Source: Dacryopinax spathularia (lineage: Eukaryota > Basidiomycota > Dacrymycetes > Dacrymycetales > Dacrymycetaceae). Taken from it: a DNA stretch of 64,000 nt. The stretch spans positions 372,001 to 436,000 of the forward strand of contig JBBPFI010000018.1 in the NCBI GenBank assembly GCA_037974965.1. The letters run 5' to 3'. This document shows, one piece after another, positions 46,351 through 57,345 of the stretch. The position numbers and the translations under genes were made by a program. Below the pieces are notes generated by a model that was not told the DNA's origin, ran no database searches, and was given only the letters and a program-made list of their open reading frames with translations. Each line of letters begins with the position of its first letter. Position 1 is the first letter of the stretch.

Positions 46351-48582
46351 TTACGCCACGCGGGCTCTCTTTTTGATATCGGGGAGCTCTTCTCCATCGA
46401 GAAGATCCTCGCCTCCGTCAAGGTCTTCCTCCCGAGCACGCTTCACGCCCGAAACACTCGTTGGTGAGGCGCCGCTAACTGCATCGTTGACAAGAGCCGT
46501 TTCAGAGGCATCCTCGCCGATTGCGCCATCGATAACACGCTCATCGTCGGCTTCCTCCTCATACTCCGCTGGACGCCCTTCGTGGTGCTCGGGGTCATGA
46601 GAGTCGCCAGATGGCTGAAATGCGCTCTCGTGATCAGGCTCATGGTACTCATCCTCAAAGGTAGGGTCGACGCCTTCATCCTCAGGGATATCATCCATGT
46701 CATCTACTGGCGGGGCCTCGGCATCTTGTGCTGCAGTGCTTTCCGAGGGTGCAGCGGTCGAATCGTTATGTGGGAACATCCCTGAGAGAGCACCGTTAAC
46801 CAAGGCGGTACTGTCTTGCGCAGCCGAAGGGTGCGAGGTGATGCTGTCGTATCCTAGAACCATGTGTCAGTCGCGTGTAATATAATACAACTAGCAGACA
46901 TACCTTCAACGAGCACGTTGCCGTCTTCATCCACGTATTCGTATTGAACGTGCTGAATCTCAACGTGCTGGACCTCAACGCTATTTGTGGCGATCCCCTC
47001 CTGCTGGGGTTCTAGCAATGGCGTTAGGAGAGTCTGTGTATACGCAAGGAAACGCGTACCATCAGAAACGTCAGCAGCCCGATCGTGCGCTGCTGCCACT
47101 TCGGCAATCTCAACATGAACATACTCATCCCCCTCGCCTCCGTCATATTCTTCACCTTCTTCACCTTCTTCCGCCTGAGCAGCGCCACTGGCAGCACACT
47201 CGTCATGGACCGTATCCGCGTCCGCAACTTGACCGTGCGCATCGACGTTCCCGTTCTCAACAGACTCGGGGTCTTGGTCCTGGTCATCTTCTGGATCGCC
47301 TTCCAGATCATAGTCGTAACCCTCGATAACAGCGCCACCAGGATGCGCTCCCTCCTGCACCGTCTCCTCCAACTGGGCCGCGGGAACTTGGGGCGTGGCG
47401 TCATCTTGACCCTCGCCATTTTCGTCATTTTCATCATCTTCCATCTCATGGTGCGTCTCGCCCACAGGCGCCGATGCGACTCCTGTTGCTGTCTCAGGCA
47501 AGGCCGGTACGACGGTCACAATTTCAGGATCGAAAGGCTCCGTGCTTGTTATATTTTCACCGGCTACAACAGCATCAGCATCATGATACGTGAGGAAGGA
47601 CAGCTGAAACTCACCATCTAGGCGTCGTTGGATCTCGGCCTGATATGCCTGGAATCGATATTCGAATCTGTACTGCTCACTTAAGGTAAACTTCACAGGT
47701 GGAGCGCAGAATGCCTGATGAACCAGGGCAAGATCTTCTAGGTGAACCTGCGCAGTATATCCATCATCCTGTGGTGACAGGTCAGTATAACCATGCATGT
47801 GATGAGTGGGCGGCACTGACCTCATGCAGCACTAGCTGCAGCTCGGGAATACACAGTAGCATCTCTTTCCAATCGCTTGTAAACCTCTCACGTAAAAGCG
47901 GTTCCTGTCGGAGTGCCGCGAATAGCTCAGCAACAGTCTTGCCATACAAGTCCTTCCTTCCTGCTAGCACTGCACGCTCTTCACTTGAGCAGAGAGGATA
48001 CGTCTCATCGGAGCCAGGCAAGACGATGAGCATGGGCGGAGGTTCCGAAGGTTCATCCGCGAAAACCATTGATGCGGGTGTATTAGGCTCGTAGACATCC
48101 ATAGCAGAGGTCGAACGCAAAACCTCAGACTGTACCGCATCCCGGGCATCGCCGCTGGCCGTTATATGCGCGTCATTTGTGGAGGAAGCAGGTGCATCCT
48201 CGGTGGCCTCGGCGGCTGGATCGTCCTCTTCGAGCAGCGTCGCGTCTCGCTCATCATATCCGGTCACATCCTCCACATCGTCCGTCGGACCGAAGACTCC
48301 GTTACCCTCTGGTGCGGTGTTATTTTCGTTCTGTTCACCGTCCTGCGCTGCCCCATGCAGCTCATTGTTTTGTTCTTGCTCTTCGTCCTCCTCGTCCCCG
48401 TCCGCCTCATCCACCTCATTCTGTTCGCCAGGATTCTGCTTGTCTTGGCCTGCTGACTCAGCCGCAAAGGAGGTATCTTCGCCGTAAAGTTCCTGGTGCA
48501 GTTGCGCCTCCAGGTCATCGGCGCTATCGTCGACCATTGGGAGATAGTGGGTGTACTGGGCTGCGTTGACGACAGCGGCCAT
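46351..48582 (-). CDS. Highly acidic protein of unknown function
   Basis: Three exons run from the ATG at 48582-48580. Joins are LVLHE to DDGYTAQ (intron about 47820-47770) and VLVEG to YDSITSH (intron about 46904-46855). The N-terminus starts MAAVVNAAQYTHYLPMVDDS. A folded-looking block carries PMLIVLPGSDETYPLCSSEE, VAELFAALRQEPLLRERF and DLALVHQAFCAPPVKFTLSE. Very long Glu/Asp-rich disordered stretches surround it. The tail ends DIKKRARVA with GVKRARE nearby, a likely bipartite nuclear signal. The block around the first intron looks like a conserved fungal domain that I cannot name. Acidity plus nuclear signals suggest a chromatin or nucleolar role, but that is only inference. Confidence 0.75.
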
Positions 48583-49175
48583 GGACGATCGCACTGTGGA
48601 CGCGTTCTTCTTGCTTCTTGCTTCTTACTTCTTTCGGGTGGCAATGTCCGGATGGTCGCACTATTTGCCGATATACGTACTTGCTGTTGTCGCCAGATGG
48701 TTAAAAGCGACACCTTTAGTCAATTCTTCCTGGATGTATGCGTCGGTGACAAAGGAAAGTGGTGAGCGTTAGGTGGCCTCAGCGACGCGAGTCAAGAGCA
48801 GGACGGAGGCAAGCGGGGTTTCAAATGCCAGTTCCGCCGTTACGGAAGCATATTACTAACGAATAAGGCGAAAGAGCCGCGGCGGTGTCCTCCGCCGCGA
48901 GCTCCCTTCTTTCGGAGTACTGGAAAGAGTGATCTCGAACGATTTAGTCGTCAGACCACAATACTGACGTTGATTTGGGCTATATTTGCCTTCAGCGAGG
49001 TTTGTGGATGAGAGATGTTGCGGGACAAGCAATACGTCATACAGACTACCTTTGGCCCGGTCCCTATTATTGGAGCTATCGACGTCCGCCGGAATGTGGT
49101 ATTTAAAGAGTGGCGAAAGGGGCACAATCCCGATCAGATCTGTATCGACAGCCAACACCACATCGTTTCGGAACT
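48583..49175. other. Divergent promoter between acidic gene and cupin
   Basis: About 590 bp. A CTTCTTGCTTCTTGCTTCTTACTTCTT pyrimidine repeat near 48607-48634 lies close to the acidic gene start. No supported ORF was seen. Confidence 0.5.
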
Positions 49176-49761
49176 ATGTCACCAAGCAACCAAGTCGTAC
49201 GCGGCGTGAAGGCGAACGAGCTCACCGAGCAGACGGGTCAGACACAAGGCATGGCGCGCTACGGCGCCATTGCCGACATGTCGGACAAGTTGAACGGCAA
49301 CAGTAAGATTCACTTCTGACGAACTGCGACGGAGAGAATCGGGTCTGATACGTGGCTGTTTGTGTTCTTTAGTCATGCTTGCCGAGCCTCACACGAAGTC
49401 TGCCGTGCACCATCATGGTGAACAAGGTAAGCATATGATCCGGGTTAATGAGATAATTGTGTTTTGCTCAGCCTTCTTCTGTGACACAGACACAATCGTC
49501 TATGGCCGCCGCGGAAACGGAGCCATCGTCTTCAACGGCGGCAAGGACAGAGTGAACGTCAACCCAGGAGACTGGGCACTCATTCCAGCGGGAGTAGAGC
49601 ACCAGGAAGTGAATGACGGAGACGAGCAGTAAGTAGCACCCGCAGAGCGACAGTATCTCCACTGACAATAACTATTCAGGGTCGAGTTCGTAATCGTTCG
49701 TTCTGGGCGCATACCGCAGGTCATCAACCTGGAGGGCTGGGGAGGTCCAGAGAAGAAATAA
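49176..49761 (+). CDS. Single-domain cupin protein
   Basis: Four small exons (49176-49302, 49373-49426, 49490-49628, 49680-49761) give 133 residues. The first cupin motif shows AVHHHGEQDTIVYGRRGNG, with two metal-ligand His and the Glu/Gln position. The second is GDWALIPAGVEHQEVN, a full match to G(X)5PXG(X)2H(X)3N. A single barrel of this size binds one metal, and such proteins act as dioxygenases, isomerases or storage proteins. No substrate can be named. The first 40 residues are polar without a signal peptide, so it is probably cytosolic. The zinc-cluster factor gene starts 700 bp downstream on the same strand. Confidence 0.9.
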
Positions 49762-50458
49762 GAGGACGATGCCAAAGAAAAGCCGTCACAGCGGGGTTGA
49801 TGGCAGATGAGACATTGTGTAACGTCAGTCCAGATCGAAATGGGTTGAAAGGCAAATGGTGTAATCCGTATTCCATCATTATACTGCCAGTGGGAGCGTC
49901 GTTTAGATGCTTCGTCAAGTTTGCTTGCGCTTTTCGGAGAACAGAGCTATGCAAGATGAATGTGGACTGCCACGCGCTGAAAGAGCGCACACAGCGCTAT
50001 TTAGGCGCACAAAGCCCGGAATCTTATCGCTAAAGCTGCGAAGCAAGAAGATGGGCGTCGCATCACTTCCGTTGCTAGCAGAAGGCCGGTCAGAACAATA
50101 TGGGGAAGAGCGCTTAGCTGCAACTTGAGATGGGCGTTGATGTTGGAGATACTGACTGACGGGACATCATGATGGGTGACAAGGCTAGGCAATCGGAGAA
50201 CGCCGTGCACCGCCGGCTGAACGTGCCGTTATGAGCCAATGCTGTGCTACTAATAACACTGTTCCACAAGGGTTCGTGGATCCCTTTGCCCATCACCTCA
50301 GTCCCCTGTCATCTGTCTTTCATCCCTTTTGCACGACTGCGCGCGTAATATCGACAGCTTACATCGTACATACTATATCTACTGGAGGTCGGAGGACAGC
50401 TCGCTCTTGCTTCAAAGACCCCTGGGCGGGGTGAACGCCGACCTGACATCCGACCATC
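49762..50458. other. Intergenic between cupin and zinc-cluster factor 1
   Basis: About 700 bp of promoter for the zinc-cluster factor and the cupin 3' end. No supported ORF, RNA or repeat was seen. Confidence 0.5.
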
Positions 50459-53458
50459 ATGTCGAACTCGCCACCCGAAGCTACCGAAGAGGCGGGTACC
50501 AAGAAGCGGAAGCTGTATTCCAGCTGTGACACCTGCAAGCGTAAGCACTCGGTTATTCCGCTCTTCGACAACAAGGCTGATGTTGTCCAACAGTTCGACG
50601 AGTCAAGTGCGAGCGGGAGAGTGAGGACCAGCCGTGCCAGAAGTGCATCGAGAAGGGAATACAGTGCGTCTCGCCGCCATGCTGTTCGACCATCATGCTC
50701 ATCGTTGTCCAGCTGCACAACAGCTGGTCCAAAACGTAAGAAGCCGCGAACAGGGAAGAGGATAGAGCAAGCCAAGTACGCCAATCTGTCTCCTCCTTTG
50801 CTGAAGTGCGTTTAACACTGTCTAGGGAGCTGTTCGGAGACGGTACGCAGAACGGCGAGAGCAGCCACGGTTCCCTCGTACCATACGGAACCGGGGCTAT
50901 CACGCCGCGTACCGATGATGGCAGCTTCTATGCTCGGCCCCTCTCGAATGACTCGCTCGACTCTCGATTATCGCTCACGGAGATCGTCAGCACATTGAGC
51001 AGTCATCTAATTGAAGGTGTGTTCGACCTTCAACATATGGGGTCGCCCACAATTATCAAAACGTGCGGTTGCTTTTGTAGTGTATTTCAGCTTGACGCAT
51101 TATCCATTGCCACTGTACAGATGGAAGAACTTTCGCGATCAATTCGAGAAGGCTGGCCGACGACCTGAACAAATGTCACCAATGGGAGAGGTACGCTGCT
51201 GTGACCTAAGCACGTGTCAGCATACTCATATATGCGCTTAGGTTCTCGCACATGCACTCCTCGCGTATGGTGCCTATGCGTCGAATTCCCCAGCCATACT
51301 CGGGCCCGGGGCGCCCGCCTTGAACAAGCTCGATGCGGAGGAGGCCAATTTCATACGCACGTCCTGTTTCCAAATACGTTGATATCGCGGCTGACACCCT
51401 GGTAGGTTGGGGTAAACAACGCGCTGGACTATGTAAGAGCTTGGTGGAGCGAGCGGTGCGAATAGCGGACGAGCGAGGTGTGTTTCGGGTCGAGAGTAAT
51501 GGTGAGATGCGCACCCGCACTTGGGCTTCTGCCGAGCTCATGCATATTCCAGAAACCATCGTCATCCTCCTATTGCTGGAAATGCTTGTTGATCGTCAGT
51601 ATTGCATGCACATACATAGCTCTTGCGCTGAACATCGGCGGCAGATGGAGATCCGACCCGAAGACGAGGACGAGCGTTCCGTGCAGCTGCACTGGGCCAC
51701 GCTCGAACACTTTCGGAAGAGGGAAACACGCGGGATGAGTACATGGAGCTGCAGGGTGGTGGTCTAGGCTGGCTACTATACGTATGTATGCTCCCGTCTG
51801 GTGTCATTGGCTTCACTGAGCTCCATTCTGTAGCTGAGGGACACATTACAAGCTGCTGTCGCCGGGCGAGAGCCACGATTGTGAGTAATGGTGTGCTGTT
51901 CATCGAGTCAATTCCGACTGGATTTCTAGACGAGATCGGGATGTGCAAATATTGTGCGGAAGAACTATGACCTTGGGCCTTCCCACTATGACGGAATTCG
52001 CAAAAGCTCTGAACGGCGACATCCTTGTATGGGATCCGGTCATCAGAATTTGGGACCATGTCGCGCAGATGACCCGGCAATTCGCGATAAGGATGGCGAA
52101 GGACTCTTTGATGCCGGAACCTCAAAATGACCCATTCAACGACAATTTCCTGTGGGAGCTGTATAAGGATTTGGATGAGACTAAGGCGTAAGCTGCTTCC
52201 ATCCGCTCATAGGCTGTTACTGACATTCCGTCAGTTGCATCAAGTTAATGCAGGCGCATCTATCTCAATTCTTCACCTTTAAGCGACCCGGTCACAACTT
52301 CTTCAAATTCTGTCAGTGGCCTTTTCAGCAGTGTAGGGGTCCGAACTGACAGACAATGTAGATTGTCGTACGATGTCGCTTGGTTGTATCTTCGTCGACT
52401 TCCTGGTACATCGAGGTGTCAAGCAGGAGCTGCAGGCGCTCAATGAGCGACTGGAACATGCGACCTTGGTCCCTCTTGATGACCTGTCGAATTTCGGAAT
52501 GTCCGATCGAGAAAAGCGGCGATCAAGATTGCTGCAGCTCAAGCAGGAGGCCGATGCTCGAATGCGTAGATGCGCCCGGGAATTGGCATCCATCCTTTGG
52601 GTACGTATTTCCGGCCAATCGACTGACCGTCTGGGTCTGACTACTCCATAGGCAATGCAAAACTCGCTATCTGCAAGGACAGGACTCGGCATCATGACCG
52701 GCGTGAACATGGTCTACGAAACCTTCCCCGTCTTCGCCGAAATCCTGTCAACAATGCCATCGAAGGAAGAGGGAGGTCCCTCCGACTTCCCGCTCGATAC
52801 GAAGATCCAGGAAGTCGGGTGGCTGCTCAGCACATATCGATCCATGGGATGGTCGTGGGCAGACATGGCCGACTTGATCAAGTACCTGGAGGACCAGCAT
52901 GCTCGACTCACGGCATTGAAGGCCGGTCTGAGGAGTGGTCTGACAACGCCAGCAATTGGTCTGCCGATTTCAAGTCTCCGATCCAGCGTTGAGCCTTCCA
53001 GTTTGACTGCTGGTCTTCTTCCGCCAACGCCTATGTCGCTGCAAGTGGGACCCAGAGCAGACTTTGGAGAGTTGTCAAGCAACGGCTACACACCTGCTTC
53101 AAGCGTGGAACGACCGCGCACTGCCTACACCACGCCCGGCACTCTAGAGCGGCCGCTGACCGGCTACACAGCTGATCTACAAGCACAGACTCTTGCCCCT
53201 CTGAACATGGTTCCTCCAGAAGCACCACCACACATGACAGCTGCTGCTATCGCAGGTCCGAGCACGGCACCACCTCCATTGTCCGACCCATTTGCCGACT
53301 TGTACAACATGTCCGTCTCTAGCCAGTATCTCGAGCCGACTGCGCCTGGTCTTGCGGCTTCACCCGCGTCATACGAGGATCTGCAACAGTGGGCGAGTCT
53401 CTTCAACGACCAAGTTCCGCCGGATTGGAATTTGGGACACACTGGCTTTACTCCCTAG
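50459..53458 (+). CDS. Zn2Cys6 fungal transcription factor 1
   Basis: This is a multi-exon gene starting at the ATG at 50459. Splicing the first introns gives the zinc cluster CDTCKLRRVKC, then ERESEDQP, then CQKCIEKGIHC. Spacing is C-x2-C-x6-C-x8-C-x2-C-x6-C, the Gal4-type binuclear cluster. The basic segment GPKRKKPRTGKRIEQA follows as linker and probable nuclear signal. A middle homology region spread over many short exons (about 50900-52700) includes RMAKDSLMPEPQNDPFNDNF and KKEL-like helices. The last exon (from about 52653) encodes a helix-rich part, then a Pro/Ser/Thr-rich tail ending DWNLGHTGFTP. Intron joins in the middle are not all resolved. The target genes are unknown; the adjacent cupin is a candidate only by position. 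Confidence 0.85.
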
Positions 53459-53618
53459 CGATGATATGATAGACGATGAACACAGGCATCTTGATAATTT
53501 CTTTACTACGGTATCTTGGTCGAACTCGATCTTCTTAGTTTTGCATGTAGAACCTCTTGTATCGATTACAGCCACAATGTTACAGCTCCAGATTTTTGCA
53601 ATAACCAGTGTGTCAGAC

Positions 53619-53647
53619 GTTGTCAGTTGGCCCGTTGTCAGTTGGCC
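53619..53647. repeat. 14-bp direct repeat
   Basis: GTTGTCAGTTGGCC occurs at 53619-53632 and again at 53634-53647, separated by one C. It lies 28 bp before the hairpin. Confidence 0.9.
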
Positions 53648-53675
53648 TTAATGTGCGTCGGACGACGAAGTTGCG

Positions 53676-53720
53676 GTTTGCATAATGCACGGTGGTTTGC
53701 ATCACGTGCATTATGCAAAC
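53676..53720. repeat. Perfect 15-bp inverted repeat (hairpin) between convergent genes
   Basis: GTTTGCATAATGCAC (53676-53690) and GTGCATTATGCAAAC (53706-53720) are exact reverse complements separated by 15 nt. The loop itself contains another GTTTGCATCAC copy. Possible roles are a 3'-end or transcription barrier between the convergent genes, or a binding site array. Confidence 0.9.
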
Positions 53721-54039
53721 AGTATGAGCATTATTACAAAGTATGTACAATATCTGAACGCTCAGCAGGGGCGTCAATGTATTTTCAGTGATACAAGAAG
53801 GAAGCGGGGCGTGGATGGGTAGATACTGGAGAGCGTGATGATGCATCGTCCGTGCTTCGTAGTGTCGTTGCGTTGCGTGTGTAATAAGACACATGGGAGC
53901 TAGCGATATAGGAGTTCTGACAAGCTGAAGGGAAACCCACTAAAAAGATTCTTGATAGTACGGTGTGGAATTTTGAGCAGAAACAGGGCCGCGCAACATT
54001 GGAGCGCTGGCTGGCTTTGGGGACTGACAGTCGGTGTAT

Positions 54040-57000
54040 TCAGTAGGCCTGGTATGACGGGTTATTGTATGGTGATTGGATGTACTGGTACTGCTGTTGG
54101 GTTATGTCGATCGGGTTGGACTTTGTCGGGGAGGGAAACTCGAGGCTGACGGGATTTTGGTAGGTGTCGGCGGCGCCGTGCGCGATTTCTTGCGCTACGA
54201 AATGCATGGTGCTGCCTTGGCCGATACTGTTCGGCGAGGCGAAAGGCGGGAACGCTGGACCGGTCGGGGTATGGAGTGCGAATGAGTCAACTTGAGAGGG
54301 TGTGTAAACGTGGAAAGCTTGGTGGGAGGACGTCGGCCGGGAGTTGTAGACTGTCGAAGGCGAAGTCGAGGACGGGCCCGGCCCGCCGCCTCCCCCAGTG
54401 CTGACAAAGGCGAACGGCGTCCGCTGGATGTTTTCTCCTGCCGAGTCAGGCGTCGGCTGGCCAGAATTTGGGCCAGTGTGGACCTGCTCGCCATACGCCG
54501 CGTCACTTCCAGCCATATGCTCTTGAGCGTATATCGCACCTCCTGTGGTATGAGAAGGATCATGCGGAGCAGGATAGAGGTGCACGCTGTCTGCGGCAGT
54601 GCTTGCAAGCTCGGGGAGTTGGTTGAATGGTCCATAGGAGCTGGAGAGGCTTGTACCGGGCAGGCTGCCGGTGAACTGGTAGTCATCCGCGGCGACACCG
54701 TAGCCGGAAGGGAAGCTGGGTTGTGGCAGCTCGGGCGAGTAGTCGTTCCACGGGCCAAGCGGGCCTTGCACAGGTGAGACCAACGGCGTTTGCTGGGACA
54801 TCCGCTGCCTTGACTGGTGATCGTTGCTGACCATGTTGCGGAGCTGTTGTTCCAGTTCCATGCTGTTGCCGAAGGCCCAGTGCATCCGGTCGAGAGCTTG
54901 CAGGCAAAGTCGGACATCATCTTCAGTGGCACGATGCTCCTCAACGAGGAACCGTCCAGCAAGGAAGACACCTCGGCAGAGTAAGGTCGAGTCGTGCTGG
55001 AAGAGATTGGTGTTGAGTAGCCAGGGGAACATCGAGATCGCTCGCTCAGCCACACGTGCACAATGACTCTTGGCGACGTCGACCAGCTGCTGGACGTTGG
55101 TGAACTCGGCGTGGCTTGAGTGGCCTGAGGGAGAGGGTGGCGAGTCCGGGCTCATTGCGGCATCGGGCTTGGCTTCGCTCAGCCTCACCAGGCGAGCTTT
55201 GAGCGCATCAAGCACTACGACATCTGTGGGGGTCCAGTCAGTCTCATCAAGTAGTGCTGGAAAAGAAATGCCACTCACGACATTCGACAAGGAAGATCTA
55301 CAGATATACGGAACTAAATCAGCGGCGCCAGGGTGACCACAAGGAAAACACATACCTGCCAACGCGAAGCCAACATAGCCCTCTCCTCCTCTGGCAGGGT
55401 GTTAATCGACCCCGTACCGAGCGGCCCAGAGCTCTTAAGCTCCTCAAACTCCTGCCAGCAGCGATCGAGCATCTCCCAGATCTTCTCTACACCCTTGGCG
55501 TCCAGCGCCGGGCGGGACTGGGCTTGGCTGCTCGTTAGCTGGGCATGGATCCGGCGGCAGGCGAAGGAGGCGTCGACGGGCGGGAGGGCGTAGGCCCACA
55601 TGGCTGCCAGGTCGTCTGCTGGGACGTAGGCCGTGCGCGTGAGCGAACTGGAGGTGCCGGAGGGACCGCTGTTGCGCCCTCCGGATCGGCCCCTGACCTC
55701 CGCGGTGGAGGGTCTCGAGTCAATGCCTGATGGACCGCTCTCGAACGGGCTGGAGCGCGGCAGCGGCAGGCAGCCTTTCCAAACTTCCTCGTCGAGCAGC
55801 AGCGGGTTGCCGTACAAGGCGGTCTTGACACCTGCTCCACCATGAGCTTTCTAGGGTAGCATATATGCGCACGTAACTTACCCTCGAACACCAACACATA
55901 CCACAGGATCCTCAGCTTGAGGAAATCTGCGACTTCCATAGCCGCGCCAACTCTAACGGGCTCCACATTGGGCCTTGACAGCTCATAGGCGTGCGAGAGG
56001 ACGGATCGGTACATCGCGTTCCTCGCCGGTGGCGACAGGGTATCTGCGCCCCAAAAAGATGAGTATGCACGTTCAAGCCGCAAAGGCGAAGACACCCACC
56101 TATAGTGAGCGGCAGGAGGAGGCACATAAGCCTCACGTTATCCCAGCTCAGCTTCCTCAGCACTCCGCGCCTGTCGACCTCCTCCAGCACCTCCTGAACC
56201 ATAGGCTTGCAACGGTCCATCCTCTGCCTCAGGTCTTGCCGGTTAGGCGAGAAGACGCGACCAGAGGGGTCGACGCCATAGCTCGCTGCCCAGATCACGA
56301 GGCATTTTGCGACCAGGTCGCCAACCTCGCCCAGGAGGCCCATCCCGCCCGGCTCGCAGAAAGAGGTGAACTCGCTCGCATCGACGATGGGACCTGCATA
56401 TATGCGCCTCAATTAGCTTGTGACTGGGGTAAAGAATGAACGGCTTACGCTGGAAGTAGAAATGCTTGAAAAATTCCGATTGGAAGAACGATGGGTTCAG
56501 GAGGGGCATTGTGCTCCGTCTCGGGGCGAAGGAGGCCATAGTCGGTGAGGACGACTGCGAGCTCGAGCCAATGCCGTACATTGCCCTACATTACAGGCGC
56601 ATACATTCAGCGCGCTGCCGGCGGCATTGCGTAAGGGACTCACTGTGCCTGTTGCAGCCGACGACCACGGCGCATCATCTTGGCTGGTTTCTTCGCATAC
56701 TCGTCCACGCAGTGCAGGTGCCGCTGCTTGCAGTTTGTGCACTGGAGAGGCTCGGCGCTATCGGGAGGACGGGACATGGCCACGTCCTTCAGATCGCATT
56801 TCACACTAGTGGAGACCGGAAGTCAGGGACCGCCGGCGGCGCGGAAGACAGGGAAGGGGATTGTAGGCTCACCGGCGGAGACGGCACGCGCCGCAGGCTG
56901 TGAACTGCTGCCGGGCGTTCAGCAGGTGCTTCCTGCTGGAGCTCCGATTACGGGATCCGCTGGGCTCCCCAGGTGAAGTGAGCACCAGGCCGTCGACGAG

Positions 57001-57345
57001 ACCTCCCGGGACCGCCATGCTGGACTCGCCATAGTCGGACTGCATATGCTGGTGTGAGGAGGTAGCTGGCTGCTGTGGGTGCTGTTGATAATGCCCATGC
57101 ACGGGCAGGATAGGCTTTGTCTCCTCGTCGCTGGGTGGGAAGGTGAAATGTAGACTTGTCGCTGAGCTCGGTTCTGATGGGAGGCCAACGGCGCCGTATG
57201 CCCCGTAGGTGGTATCGAGCGGCGCGGGTTGATGGTGCGGGAAAGGGTGGTTGTGGTGGGGCTGGGCATGTTGCGTGTGTGAGGTGTAGGGATTATAGCC
57301 ATGTGAGGAGGGACGGGATTGGCCGGTTCCGCGGGATGGCGGCAT
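54040..57345 (-). CDS. Zn2Cys6 fungal transcription factor 2
   Basis: The first in-frame ATG is at 57345-57343 (MPPSRGTGQSRPS). The frame is open further upstream, so the true start could lie in an earlier exon. A 130-residue Pro/His/Ser-rich N-terminus precedes the zinc cluster CGACRLRRVKC, then an 18-residue spacer, then CTNCKQRHLHC. It is assembled across an intron at about 56872-56808. A basic tail follows (KKPAKMMRRGRRLQQA). Later exons form a fungal-trans-like middle region (SFFQSEFFKHFYFQ, WDNVRLMCLLLPLTI, MEVADFLKLRILWYVLVFEG, TALYGNPLLLDEEVWKGCLP). The C-terminal 250 residues are Pro/Ser/Gln-rich. The long 18-residue middle spacing of the cluster is unusual but occurs in some basidiomycete factors. 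Target genes are unknown. Confidence 0.87.

Larger units (their letters stand above)
53459..54039. other. Convergent 3' region between the two zinc-cluster factors
   Basis: About 580 bp with a tandem 14-bp repeat and a perfect 15-bp inverted repeat, listed separately. No ORF is supported. Confidence 0.55.

Noticed and set aside
47085-47621. Plus-strand open frame of 178 codons rich in hydrophobic residues, looking like a membrane protein
   Set aside because: It is the antisense of the Asp/Glu-rich part of the acidic gene; reverse complements of GAN codons read as hydrophobic residues.
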